Below, in pieces: positions 1 through 9,100 of a DNA stretch of 64,000 nt. The position numbers were made by a program, and so were the translations under genes. Location: positions 976,132-1,040,131 of the forward strand of contig OY282519.1 in NCBI GenBank assembly GCA_958296405.1. Reading direction: 5' to 3'. Every line of letters starts with the position of its first letter. The stretch's first letter is position 1. The DNA is from an uncultured Pseudomonadales bacterium. Its GTDB lineage: Bacteria; Pseudomonadota; Gammaproteobacteria; Pseudomonadales; Azotimanducaceae. The notes under the pieces were generated by a model. That model ran no database searches, was not told the DNA's origin, and worked only from the letters and a program-made list of their open reading frames with translations.

Positions 1-1634
1 CTCCAGCCGAGATACAGCATGGCGTTGTCCAGCACGTTCCAACTGAAGATGACGCGGGGCGTCACTTCGTCGAATGACGTATCGATGAAGCAGGTGGTGC
101 CGTCAACCGGGGGGGGCGTTCCTGGGGGGCAGACCAGCGTCGGGTCTGGAATGCCAATGGAGAGGATTTCCGTCCGCTCAAACTCGCGGTCGTCTTCCGT
201 GTAGCGCGCCCCCGCGGTGACGGACCAGTTCTCGGCAAAACGCCAAGTCACTTCGCCGAACACGGCGCGGGAATCGTTGTAGCCATTCATGTACTGGGTG
301 CGGCTGCCGCCGATTTGCACGCCGCCTTGGGCGAACTGGCCGAAGGTGAGGCCGGGAACGAACGACGGCGCGCACCAGATGGGCCAAGTTGCGCAGTCCG
401 GCACGGCGGCGCCGCGCAGAATCGGCACATCGACGATGTTCAGCGCCTCCTCCTCAAAGGCATAGATGCCAACCACCCAATCCAAGGAGTCTTCAAGGGC
501 GGTGCCGGCCAGCCGCAGTTCGTGCGACCACTGCTCGGCAGGGTTGTCGTCCACGCCGAGCACTTCAAGAAACGAAGACGATGTCGCGTTGTCAGACGCC
601 CAGCCCCACGAGCCGTTGAACTCGGTGACATCGCGGTAAGACACGAGGTAGGTGAGGTCTCCAAAGCCAATGTCGAAGTTCATGTCCAAGGTGAAGCTGT
701 AGGCGTCCACTTCGGACTCGGGGTTCGGGTCGTTTTCGCTGGAACGATAGGGGCGCGTGGCGTTGCAGGCCTCGCGAATCTCGTCGTAAACGTTGAAGAC
801 GAAGGCCATGAGCGGCAGAAAAGCGCCGGTTTGCGAGCCGTCCGCCGGCTCCGTCCACTCACAACTGCCGAGGGCGGAGAGCTCGCGGGCGCGCTGTGCC
901 TCGATGATGAAGTCGGCCGTGACGCGGTCGTTCGGCGTGTAGCGGAACGAGAGCCGGGCGCCTTGGGAGTTTTCGTCGTTCCAATCCTCACCGGTGGCGG
1001 TGTTATGGACATAGCCGTCGGACTCGCGGTGCTGGAAGGCGAGGCGGGCGGCCAGCGTGTCGCTGATGGGCACGTTCACCATGGCTTCCGTGGTGAGGAT
1101 GCCGTCGTTGCCGACGCCGGCGCCGACGGAGTAATCGAACTCGTCGCGTGGACGGTTGCTGATGACATGCACGAGGCCGGCGGTGGTGTTGCGCCCGAAC
1201 AGCGTGCCTTGGGGGCCGCGCAGCACTTCCACCCTTTCGATGTCCAGGAAGTCGAACACGCCGCCTTGCGGCCGCCCGAGGTAGATGCCGTCCACGTAGG
1301 TGCCAATCTTCGGGTCATGCACGGGCGCCCAGTTCACTTGGCCGATGCCGCGCAGAAACACCTGCGCCGTGTTCTTGTTCACGCCAGAGTTGAGGAACTG
1401 CAGGTTTGGCGTGACGTTGGTGAGTTCCCGCAGGTCGTGAATGCCGCGGTCGCGCAGCATCTGTTCAGACATGGCAGTGATCGGAATGGGCACGTCCTGT
1501 GCGGATTCCTCGCGGCGGCGGGCGGTGACGATGAGCTCTTCGAGCGGCTGAGCGCCGTCCTCTTGCTGTGCATGGACCGCCGGCAATGTCAGAACGGCGG
1601 CCAAGGCCAAGCCGAGTATGAGTTTGAGACGCAT
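1..1634 (-). CDS. TonB-dependent outer-membrane receptor (3' end outside window)
   Basis: Outer-membrane beta-barrel receptor for TonB/ExbBD-energised uptake; the substrate cannot be told from sequence. The start is an ATG at 1634 followed by a signal peptide (MRLKLILGLALAAVLTLP, ending at VHAQ). A TonB-box/plug start follows (LEELIVTARRREESAQDVPI), then plug motifs DVPIPITAMSEQ, VFLRGIGQ, and VEVLRGPQGTLFGRNTTAG, which is the classic plug signature. The frame stays open to the left edge, about 544 codons, so the C-terminal barrel strands and closing aromatic residue are outside. Family members are commonly 700-900 aa. The start faces an IS481 element whose left end lies about 150 bp upstream, so the native promoter may be separated or altered. 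Confidence 0.93.
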   Translation of the reverse strand, partial: MRLKLILGLALAAVLTLPAVHAQQEDGAQPLEELIVTARRREESAQDVPIPITAMSEQMLRDRGIHDLRELTNVTPNLQFLNSGVNKNTAQVFLRGIGQVNWAPVHDPKIGTYVDGIYLGRPQGGVFDFLDIERVEVLRGPQGTLFGRNTTAGLVHVISNRPRDEFDYSVGAGVGNDGILTTEAMVNVPISDTLAARLAFQHRESDGYVHNTATGEDWNDENSQGARLSFRYTPNDRVTADFIIEAQRARELSALGSCEWTEPADGSQTGAFLPLMAFVFNVYDEIREACNATRPYRSSENDPNPESEVDAYSFTLDMNFDIGFGDLTYLVSYRDVTEFNGSWGWASDNATSSSFLEVLGVDDNPAEQWSHELRLAGTALEDSLDWVVGIYAFEEEALNIVDVPILRGAAVPDCATWPIWCAPSFVPGLTFGQFAQGGVQIGGSRTQYMNGYNDSRAVFGEVTWRFAENWSVTAGARYTEDDREFERTEILSIGIPDPTLVCPPGTPPPVDGTTCFIDTSFDEVTPRVIFSWNVLDNAMLYLGW

Positions 1635-1785
1635 AGGGTTCTCCTCTTGCGCAACTTTGGTGCGAAAGATCGTGCGTGGCTGGGAAAGCCACGGTGACCT
1701 TCGGCATTGTAGCCGCAATCCTCGGCAAAGCCCGACCCTTGGCGAGGCCCGGCATGCAACGTGCGGGTGCGTCGAGTGGTGTCAA

Positions 1786-1790
1786 GAGGC
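1786..1790. repeat. Target-site duplication, left copy (GAGGC)
   Basis: The five bases GAGGC directly precede the left inverted repeat of the IS481 element and recur directly after its right inverted repeat at 2917-2921. This fits a short target duplication made at insertion. Five bases could match by chance in GC-rich DNA, but the position exactly at both ends supports it. Confidence 0.7.
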
Positions 1791-1816
1791 TGAAAGGGAT
1801 CATCACCTTCTGGACA
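1791..1816 (+). repeat. IS481 left terminal inverted repeat
   Basis: 26 bp that match the right end apart from one single-base gap and a few substitutions near the tip; the inner block ACCTTCTGGACA is identical in both ends. Transposase binding site by family analogy. Confidence 0.85.
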
Positions 1817-1818
1817 GT

Positions 1819-1848
1819 GCCGCGCCCAAGGAAGCCCTTGGGCGCGGC
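1819..1848. other. Perfect 13-bp hairpin inside the IS left end
   Basis: GCCGCGCCCAAGG (1819-1831) pairs perfectly with CCTTGGGCGCGGC (1836-1848) around a 4-base loop, between the left inverted repeat and the transposase start. No T-tract follows, so it is not a canonical terminator. In several IS families such hairpins shield the transposase from transcription entering from outside; that role is only inferred here. Confidence 0.6.
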
Positions 1849-1892
1849 GGTTCGGTAGCCTATGAGTTGACAACAACATGGGAGACCGAACG

Positions 1893-2882
1893 ATGCGGAT
1901 GTTGGCACAAGACAGGGCGTTCCACCTGAATTTGCGGGTGGACGGGACGGACGACGCGGAGGCGCTGCGGCGGCTGCGGGAGCTGGAGGGGATCGACCGG
2001 ATCCGGAAGGAGGTGGGTCTGGCGGAGGCTCTGGCGGCGTTCGGGGTGGGGCGGAGCACGTGCTACGCGCGGAGGAAGCGGCTGCTCGAGGAGGGGGTGA
2101 AGGGGCTGGTTCCGCGCAGCAGCCGGCCGCGCAGCCATCCGGGGCGGCGGTGGACGATGGCGGATGCCAGGCGGGTGGTGCGCATCCGCCGCGAGACGCC
2201 GTGGGCGGGGAAGGCGAGGATCGCGCTGGACTTGGCGGAGCGCTGGCCGGAGCGGGCGCTGAGCGAGGCGACGGCAGGGCGCATCCTGCGCTGGGCGGTG
2301 GAGCGCGGGCATGCGCGGCCATGCTCGTTCTGCGAGGGGAGGGCCGCCGCGAAGCGGCGGCGCGACTTCACCGGCGCGCATGCGCGCCGGTGGAAGCCGC
2401 GCGACATGCACTTCGGCGTGCAGTTCGACCACATGACCACGCACATTGACGGCGTGACCCGCAAGGAGTTCCGCGCCGTGTGCCCGCGCACGCGGCTGCA
2501 GTGGGCCAAGGTCTACTCGCGCGCCACGGCGAACACGGCGCGGGCGTTCCTGCGCGAGGCCGTCGGCAAGCTGGACATCCGCGCCGTGCAGGTGGACGGC
2601 GGCTCGGAGTTCATGGCCGCCTTCGAGGAGGAGTGCAGGGCGCTGGGGCTGCCGCTGCTGGTGCTGCCGCCGCGCTCGCCGCAGCTCAACGGCATCGTCG
2701 AGCGCGCCAACCGCACCGCGCGCGTCGAGTGCTGGAGCCAGTACCGGGGAGAGCTCACCTGCGCCGCCATGAACGAGGCGCTCGCCCGCTACCTCGACTA
2801 CTACAACAACCGACGCCGACACCGCTCCCTCGGCATGAAAACGCCCGCCGAGTTCGCTAGGATGATCGAGGCGGCTGCCTGA
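1893..2882 (+). CDS. IS481-family DDE transposase
   Basis: Catalyses cut and strand transfer of its own element. The N-terminal half carries helix-turn-helix DNA-binding segments (about residues 30-140). The rve/RNase H-like catalytic core follows, with acidic residues D179 (QFDHMT), D235 (QVDGGSEF) and E270 (NGIVERANRT); the last two are spaced as in DDE enzymes. The C-terminus has the usual YNNRRRHRSLGMKTPAEF. The ATG at 1893 is preferred over an in-frame ATG at 1878 because a GGGAG ribosome site lies eight bases upstream. Length of 329 aa is normal and the frame is intact. Confidence 0.93.
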   Translation: MRMLAQDRAFHLNLRVDGTDDAEALRRLRELEGIDRIRKEVGLAEALAAFGVGRSTCYARRKRLLEEGVKGLVPRSSRPRSHPGRRWTMADARRVVRIRRETPWAGKARIALDLAERWPERALSEATAGRILRWAVERGHARPCSFCEGRAAAKRRRDFTGAHARRWKPRDMHFGVQFDHMTTHIDGVTRKEFRAVCPRTRLQWAKVYSRATANTARAFLREAVGKLDIRAVQVDGGSEFMAAFEEECRALGLPLLVLPPRSPQLNGIVERANRTARVECWSQYRGELTCAAMNEALARYLDYYNNRRRHRSLGMKTPAEFARMIEAAA

Positions 2883-2889
2883 CCCCAAA

Positions 2890-2916
2890 TGTCCAGAAGG
2901 TCGCTGATCCCCCACA
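2890..2916 (-). repeat. IS481 right terminal inverted repeat
   Basis: 27 bp. Read inward from the right it starts TGTGGGGGATCAGCG and shares ACCTTCTGGACA with the left end. It begins 7 bp after the transposase stop codon. Confidence 0.85.
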
Positions 2917-2921
2917 GAGGC
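2917..2921. repeat. Target-site duplication, right copy (GAGGC)
   Basis: Same GAGGC pentamer as at the left end, immediately outside the right inverted repeat. Confidence 0.7.
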
Positions 2922-3067
2922 GGGCAAGGTGGTGCCGGCGAGCGGTGCGGGGTGGACTTCCCATGTCCTCGCGATGCGCCACCACGTCATCCGGGGTGCC
3001 GGCGCGGTTCGGGTGGGGAGGGTCGCTCGCGCCCCGGCCGCGTTGTCTGCGCCGGCGCCTGCGGGCG

Positions 3068-4336
3068 CTAAGCGCCCACGCCCTTCGGCGCGCGCTGCTT
3101 CATGTAGCCGAACATGTAGCCGGCCACGCGGCGAATCTGAATCTCCTCGGCGCCTTCCGTGATGCGGTAGCGCCGATGGTGCCGGTAGATGTGCTCGAAC
3201 GGTTTGTGGCGCGAATAGCCCAAGCCGCCGTGAACCTGCATGGCGCGGTCTGCCGCTTCGCAGCACAGCCGGTTTGCCTGGTAGTTGCACATGGACACCT
3301 TGTCCGACACCGAAAACGCGCCGTGGGCATCCATCATCCACGCGGTCTTGTGGATCAGTGCCCGCAACATCTCGCATTGCGTGTGCAGCTCGGCTAGCGG
3401 GAACTGGATCGCCTGATTCTCCGCCAGCGGCTTGCCGAATGGCTTGCGCTCTTTGGCGTATGCCACCGCTTGGTCGATGCAGAATTGGGCGGCGCCGAGG
3501 CTGGACGCGGCTTGGCGGATGCGGTTCTCGTTGAAGAAGTGCTGCGCCACCATGAGGCCGCGGCCCTCGCCGCCGAAAATCGCCTCATGCGGCACGCGCA
3601 CATCCTTCATCGACACGCGCCCGTGGTCTGTGGGCATGTTGAACGTCCACAGCATCTCTTCCACCTTGAAGCCGTGGGCGTTGGTTGGCGTGAGGAACGC
3701 CGTGATGCCGCGGCCATCGCCGGCGACGCCGCTGGTGCGCGCCATGATGAGGTCGTACTGCGCCTTGTGGATGCCGGTGTTCCACGTCTTCTCGCCGTTG
3801 ATCACCCACTCGTCGCCGTCGCGCTCGGCGTGGGTGTCCATGTGGGTGGCGTCGGAGCCGTGGCCGGGCTCGGTGATGCCGAAGGCAAAGCCGCGGCGGC
3901 CCTCGGCCAAGTCGTCGATCCATTTGGCCTTTTGATCGTCCGTGCCGTACTCCAACATCAGCAGGAGCCCCACGTTGTTGCCGACGATGGAATGTTCCGT
4001 CTGCAAATCGCAATGCAGCCCCAAGCCCTTGGCCGCGAGGTGCTCCCGAATCACGGCCATGTCCAAGTTGCCGCCGTCGCGCCCGCCATACGCCTTGGGA
4101 AAGGGATAGCGATAGTGGCCGGCGGCGTCCGCCCGGCGCCGCGCTTCGGCGAGCAGCGCTTCCCACCCTTCGTTCGGCAGCCCGCCGCGCTCCCAATCGG
4201 TGCGGGCGTCTTCACGCCGATGGTCAAAGAAGCGGATGTTGTCGGCTTGTTCCTCCAGCGGCTTGATCTCGCGCTCGATGAACGCATCGAGTTCGTCGAG
4301 GTAGCTGCGCAAATGTTCCGGCAGTTCGAAGTTCAT
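3068..4336 (-). CDS. Acyl-CoA dehydrogenase family protein
   Basis: FAD-dependent alpha,beta-dehydrogenation of an acyl-CoA, passing electrons to ETF. The 422-aa protein has the family layout: an N-terminal helical domain, a middle beta-domain with the FAD segment FAFGITEPGHGSDATHM and VINGEKTWNTG, and a C-terminal helical domain ending in the signature around RITEGAEEIQIRRVAGYM, where the conserved glutamate sits. QVHGGLGYSRHKPFEHIYR is the usual flavin-contact stretch. The ATG at 4336 is supported by GGAGAGG just upstream. It is divergent from the cytosine methyltransferase and has no obvious operon partner. Chain-length preference cannot be read from sequence. Confidence 0.93.
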   Translation of the reverse strand: MNFELPEHLRSYLDELDAFIEREIKPLEEQADNIRFFDHRREDARTDWERGGLPNEGWEALLAEARRRADAAGHYRYPFPKAYGGRDGGNLDMAVIREHLAAKGLGLHCDLQTEHSIVGNNVGLLLMLEYGTDDQKAKWIDDLAEGRRGFAFGITEPGHGSDATHMDTHAERDGDEWVINGEKTWNTGIHKAQYDLIMARTSGVAGDGRGITAFLTPTNAHGFKVEEMLWTFNMPTDHGRVSMKDVRVPHEAIFGGEGRGLMVAQHFFNENRIRQAASSLGAAQFCIDQAVAYAKERKPFGKPLAENQAIQFPLAELHTQCEMLRALIHKTAWMMDAHGAFSVSDKVSMCNYQANRLCCEAADRAMQVHGGLGYSRHKPFEHIYRHHRRYRITEGAEEIQIRRVAGYMFGYMKQRAPKGVGA

Positions 4337-4694
4337 GGGCCTCTCCACAAGCGGGTTTCGCCATGATAGGGCAATGCCGCGCATCCCTTGGCGCCTGTCG
4401 CTGCCATTGATTTGGACGGCGGGCGCTGACCGGCTGGCCGGCCGTTTGGATCGAGTGCCTTGCGGACCCCGATGGGCGTTTCCCGCGCTTGGTGGCATGC
4501 ACACCGGCAAGTATGATGGGCCGATTCGCAGCTATTTGGCCCAAAGGGTGCCGTACAACATCTCGGAGGAAAGAAGGGACTGGTATCGTCGCAAGTCGGC
4601 GCGATCCAGGCAGAGAAAGATCGCCGCCAGCAACGGCGACTTGGATTGTGCGCCAAGCCAACTCAACCGCCCTACCTTCAATCCCGCGGCGCTG

Positions 4695-5744
4695 ATGCCC
4701 TCCATCACGCCCCATGGGCTGCGTACGCTGTCTCTGTTCTCAGGTGGCGGCGGACTAGACCTTGGCTTTGAACGGGCCGGATTCAAGCACGTTGCCAGCT
4801 TTGACGTTCTAGACATCTGCGGCGCCACGCTCCGAGAGAGCCGTCCCGCTTGGTCAGTATTCAGCGGCAGCGATGGTGATGTGACACAGCAGCAGTGGTC
4901 ACGCTTCAAGGGGTTGGTGGATGTCATCCACGGCGGGCCGCCTTGCCAACCATTCTCGATTGCAGGAAAGAGGTTCGGAAGCCGCGATGAAAGAGATATG
5001 TGGCCGGCCTTTATTGCCGCTGTTCGCGATGTCGAGCCCGCCGCGTTCGTGGCGGAAAATGTGCCTGGGCTGTTGGACGCGAAGTTTAGCAACTATGTGA
5101 ACGAGACGATTCTCGAACCGTTGGCCGCGAAGTACAAAATAGTCAAGTTCCGCCTCCTCGCCTCAGACTTTGGCGTGCCGCAGGTACGTCGGCGCGTCAT
5201 ATTCGTGGGCTTCCTATCGAACGATGCCTCGCGCCGCTTCGACGTGCCGCTGCCGACGCACCGTTACTCCAGCGATCTTTTCGATGGCGCCAACCGCACT
5301 AGCGGTGCGAGAGCTGCCTTGGGTCTGCCAGACACCGGCTTCGACTGTTGCGCGCCGACGATTCGATCTGGTTTCACGGGGCCAAGAAAGTCGACGAGCA
5401 TCTTGAACAGCCGTGCCAGCCAAGCAGTTTGGGCCAAGCTGCGAATCTGGCCCAACGGTGTGCAACTCAATCGGGCGGCCGCAGCCAGGTTCCCACCGGA
5501 AAACGGCCACTTCCGGCTTGCCGTGCAGGACTGCGCCCTGTTGCAGGGCTTCCCAGAAGACTGGAGCTTCGCCGGAGCGGCCTATCAGGTGATTGGTCAG
5601 ATCGGCAATTCGGTGTGTCCGCCGGTCGCCTATGCCATCGCCAAGTCCGTCGCCATCGCCTTGGGCGCTCGGATGCACAACGCTTGTAGGGAGGCGGCCG
5701 GGCGTGTCAGCACTAGGCTCGCCGCCCCTCAAAGCGCGGCCTGA
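4695..5744 (+). CDS. C5-cytosine DNA methyltransferase
   Basis: Transfers a methyl group from SAM to C5 of cytosine in a specific DNA site. Motifs are in canonical order: motif I LFSGGGGLDLGFERAGF (about 14-30), motif IV GGPPCQPFSIAG with nucleophile C84, motif VI AENVPG (E121), motif VIII QVRRRVIFVGF, and motif X QIGNSVCPPVAYAIAKS. At 349 aa it is a normal monospecific enzyme with a short recognition region. An in-frame ATG at 4497 would add 66 hydrophilic residues; neither start has a good ribosome site. Base composition is a little more AT-rich than its neighbours. It converges on, and overlaps by 32 bp, the tail of the GIY-YIG ORF, suggesting the modification half of the adjacent cluster (inference). 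Confidence 0.92.
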   Translation: MPSITPHGLRTLSLFSGGGGLDLGFERAGFKHVASFDVLDICGATLRESRPAWSVFSGSDGDVTQQQWSRFKGLVDVIHGGPPCQPFSIAGKRFGSRDERDMWPAFIAAVRDVEPAAFVAENVPGLLDAKFSNYVNETILEPLAAKYKIVKFRLLASDFGVPQVRRRVIFVGFLSNDASRRFDVPLPTHRYSSDLFDGANRTSGARAALGLPDTGFDCCAPTIRSGFTGPRKSTSILNSRASQAVWAKLRIWPNGVQLNRAAAARFPPENGHFRLAVQDCALLQGFPEDWSFAGAAYQVIGQIGNSVCPPVAYAIAKSVAIALGARMHNACREAAGRVSTRLAAPQSAA

Positions 5745-6166
5745 GGCGGTAGTGAAGATAGGACTCTAGGAGCGACGGAACTTCCTTCGGCCAATTGGCC
5801 GGGAGCCTGATGTTTGCCCTACCGCAGTTCTGCATGATCCACTCACCTACGTCATCTTTACTGCCTTGGAAGCCGAACTCACGTCGGTTTTTGCAGATGT
5901 CTGTCGCGAGATCACTGACCGTACGATCGATTCCATAATGGTGGTTGGTGAAGCGTGCCGAGTGGCTGGTTTTTTCCGATGCGCAACCACTTGTCATCTA
6001 GAAAGAAAAGATAGACCGCGCTTTCACCCTGCAACAGTCGTGTCGGGCGTGTGTGCGGACACGGTGAGTACTCTAACTTTACATGATTCCAATCGCCGGC
6101 CTCTACCAATTTTGGCACTCTCTTGAAGTCATCCAAAACGGCGCGAATTTGAGCCTCCCTAATCAT
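5713..6166 (-). pseudogene. GIY-YIG-like nuclease ORF, split by a frameshift
   Basis: Two overlapping frames together encode one plausible protein of about 150 aa. The first frame (ATG at 6166) gives ESAVYLFFLDDKWLRIGK. It then runs out of frame at an A6 run (5975-5970 on the minus strand) and stops at 5912. Dropping one A continues as TSHSARFTNHHYGIDRTV and ends in LLESYLHYRLRPRFEG. The joined order (VYLFF...RIGK...ARFTNHHYGI...LLES...PRFEG) resembles a GIY-YIG-type nuclease fold; the exact family is not certain. The start overlaps the SbcC-like stop as ATGA, so it belongs to the same operon. The shift may be a real mutation, phase variation or a sequencing error. The region is AT-richer than its surroundings. 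Confidence 0.6.
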
Positions 6167-9100
6167 GTTTCCGTTAAATCGGACTGTTCAGTGCTTGGCG
6201 CTGATTCGCCGATGGGGTGCCTTTTGATGCACTTGGTGAGGTCTACTGCGTGGGCGTTGTCGGAATGGTCGCCAGTGAGATAGGCGTTGGGGTGGCAGGT
6301 CATGACGACCACTTGGATTTGCTGCGCGGCTTCGTTGAGCAGGCCGCGAATCCATGCCATTCGGTGCGGGTCGGATTGGGTGAGGTGGTCGTCTAGGATC
6401 AGGAAGCTGCCGATGGCTTCGGCGATGGCGAGGCGCAACAGCAGGCCGATTTGTTCTCGGGTGCCGACGGAGACGTCGTTGAAGGAGCGTTCGTCGTCGC
6501 CCAAGCGGATGCCGGTGGCGTCTAGCTGCGGGCCGATGCCCACCGCGCTGTAGCGGCCGTCGGTGAGTGCTGCCATGCGCTCGCTGACGGGTTTCACGAG
6601 GGCGGCGCCGAGATGAGTGGCGTCTTCCTTTTCGGCTTCGACCAGCGTTTCGCGCAACAGTTTCCAACCGCCGTATTCCACCTCTAAGTCGTGCTCACGG
6701 CGGGCGAGGACGATCAGCGCTTCCTTGGCTTGCGCAGCTTGCTCCTCGATGTGTTGGCCGCCGACTTGGCTGAGGGCGCCTTGCGCTGCGCTCAGGGCGT
6801 TGCGCCGCGAGGTCGCTTTGTCGGCGGCGTCTTTGGCGAACTGCTCCAGTTCGGCTAAGTCGTTTGGCGTGTCGTCCACCGCCGGAAGAGCACCCAAGAG
6901 CGCCTGCTGCTTGTCTCGCGCTGCTTGCAAGCCGGGAACGTCCAAATCTTCCGCGATGGTGCGCAGGGTCTCGGCCTGGCCTTGCAGCGTCGCCAGCGCG
7001 TTGTTCGCGTCCTGCAGATGCTGGCGGGCCTCGTCTCTCGCCTTCGTTTTCGCGCTTTCGTCTTGGGTGATTTGGGCGAGGGCTTCGCGTGCGTCTTCGG
7101 TGGCGGCGGTGGCTTCGGCTTGAATGGCGCGGACCTCGGCGTCCACCTTGGCCAGTTCTTCATCTAGTCGCTGTTGGTTCGCCTCCGCTTCGTCCAGCAC
7201 CTCGCACCAGCGTTCGTTTTGGGCGATGGCGTCTTGGATGTCTTGCTGCGCGCGTTCCGCATCCCGGTGGCGGTTGTCGAGTTGTGCGCCACCTTGCTCT
7301 ACTTCGTGGGCTAGCCGGGCGTGCAGCGATTCACGCCGACGCACTTCGTCCTTGAGCGTTTCGATTGCGCGGGCGAGCTCCTCTTCGTCGCCCAGATCGC
7401 CACTTTCTTCGACGTAGTCGTCTACCGAAACGCCCGCTTCCATCCGCTTGGCGGCGGCATCGCGGCGTTGCTGCGCCAAGGCTTCGGCGACCACCGTTTG
7501 CTGTTCGAGTGCATCGACGTTCTCGCTGCCAAGCCGTGCTTGGGTAGCCTTGTTGTCGTGTTCGTCCGCCAGCGCGAGCAGTCTGTCGGCTTCCTGGCGT
7601 TTGTCTTCGAGAGCGCTGGTGGCCTCGACATCGGCGCGCTCAAAGAGGCTGTCTGCATACTTTCGCCAACGATCGGTGGCCGTTTCCGCCTCTTGGCGAA
7701 GATGCCGGCCACCGCCGCGCACCTGCAGCACGCCCACGCCGTCAATGACGAGCCGTAGTTCTCGTTCGGCTTCGTAGCGCACCCGCTCGCCGGCGTTGAA
7801 CTCGCGTGTCCGCGTCTCGCCGTCCAGCGTCACTTCCGCGGTGCTGGCGTTTTCCGGCGTGAACTCGAGGGCGAGCCCCACGGCAAGTTTGCCCTCGGCC
7901 ACGCGGCGTTCCGCGTCTAGCTGTTGGAGTTCGTCGAGCTCCGCTTGCGCGGGGGCGTTCAACCCTTTGGCTTTATCGCGAGCTTCCTGCGCCTGTTCCT
8001 CCCGCGACTTCGCGGTTTTCGCCGATGCCGTCGCTGCGTCGCGTTCAGCGGCGAGTTCGCGCGCTCGTTGGGCGGCAGCGACGTAGCGCGCGCAGTCGCG
8101 GTCGCGCTCCAGCAGCTTGACTTGGCCCTTGTCCGCAGACGTTTTCGCTTCCGCCTCGGCCAGCAAACTGCGTTGTTCCTCAAGCGTTCTAGTGCGCTGT
8201 TCGATGTCTGTCTGGATCTTTTGGGCCGCGGTTTCGCGCTTGGCGATCTTCTGGGCGTCAGCGACCTGCGCTTGCAGTTCCTTTTTCTGCTGCGTCAGCT
8301 TCAATTGCCGGTTCCGTGCCTCCTGTTCGCGCAGTTGCCGGCCCTGTTCGGCGTCTCCAGACTCCAATTGCTGAACGCGCTCCTTGGCTGCCTTGGCCTT
8401 CGGTTGCACGGCAGCGAGGGCCCCCTCTGCCGCCGTGAGCTGCTCGCGCGACGCCTCGACTTCCCTTTTCGCCGCGGCGACCGCGGTCGCTTTCTTGTCC
8501 CGGTTGCGAACTTGTTCCTGTGCTTTCTTCAGTTCGTCTTCTGCGGCGGCAAGCGTCTTTGCGGTGGCGGTGCGCTGCGCTTGCTGTCGCTCGGCCGTTT
8601 GCGCCGCCTGGAGATCGCCGGCGGCTCGTTCAGCTTCTGCGTCGGCTTCAAGGACCTGACTCTGCAGTGCGGCAACGCGCGAACGAGCGGATGCGCTGTC
8701 CTCAACTTGCTGCCGTGCGTCTTGTTCGCGTTGTCTGGCTTCGCTCATGGCGGCCTTGAGCGCGGGCCACGGCGCGCCCTTGGCCGTCTTCTTCTTGCCA
8801 GCGGCGGTGAATGCCTGGGCGACCCGCGCTTGCACGGACGCCAGCACCTGCTTGAAGCGGGGGTCTGCGGCCAGCGCTTGCAACGCTTCCGTCAAGCGCT
8901 CGTGGCCGCTGGCGTTCGGGTCGTCTGTGAGGCTGGCTTCGAGGATGGCATCGATGTTGCGCTGGTCGCCGAGCAGGGCCGTGGTGATGAACGAGGCGGG
9001 CATGCCCCGCTTGCCGCCTTTGCCACCGGGCGGTTCGATGCCCCAGCGCAGGATGTTCTGCAACGAACCTTCCACTTCCCGGCCGCGGCTTTTCTGCGAG

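Larger units (their letters stand above)
1791..2916 (+). mobile_element. Complete IS481-family insertion sequence
   Basis: A 1126-bp element bounded by imperfect terminal inverted repeats that begin TG and carrying one complete DDE transposase. Left end: TGAAAGGGATCATC-ACCTTCTGGACA; right end read inward: TGTGGGGGATCAGCGACCTTCTGGACA. Flanking GAGGC duplications mark the insertion. It sits between the 5' end of a TonB receptor gene and the 3' end of an acyl-CoA dehydrogenase gene, breaking no recognisable ORF. Intact ends, target duplication and ORF suggest a recent insertion that may still be mobile (inference). Confidence 0.9.

Noticed and set aside
315-1697. Long plus-strand ORF (460 aa) opposite the TonB receptor
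   Set aside because: GC-rich antisense shadow; it has no family motif, while the opposite strand carries a signal peptide and full plug domain.
1867-1872. TTGACA as a -35 box for the transposase
   Set aside because: Only about 20 bases lie before the start codon, so a -10 would fall inside the gene.
4497-4694. 66-residue N-terminal extension of the cytosine methyltransferase
   Set aside because: Open frame and an ATG exist, but the extension looks like no domain and the family begins shortly before motif I. Kept as an alternative only.
5960-5980. Programmed -1 frameshift at A AAA AAC in the GIY-YIG ORF
   Set aside because: The heptamer matches the slippery consensus in frame, but a -1 shift enters the wrong frame; the continuation lies in the +1 frame. 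A homopolymer indel explains it better.
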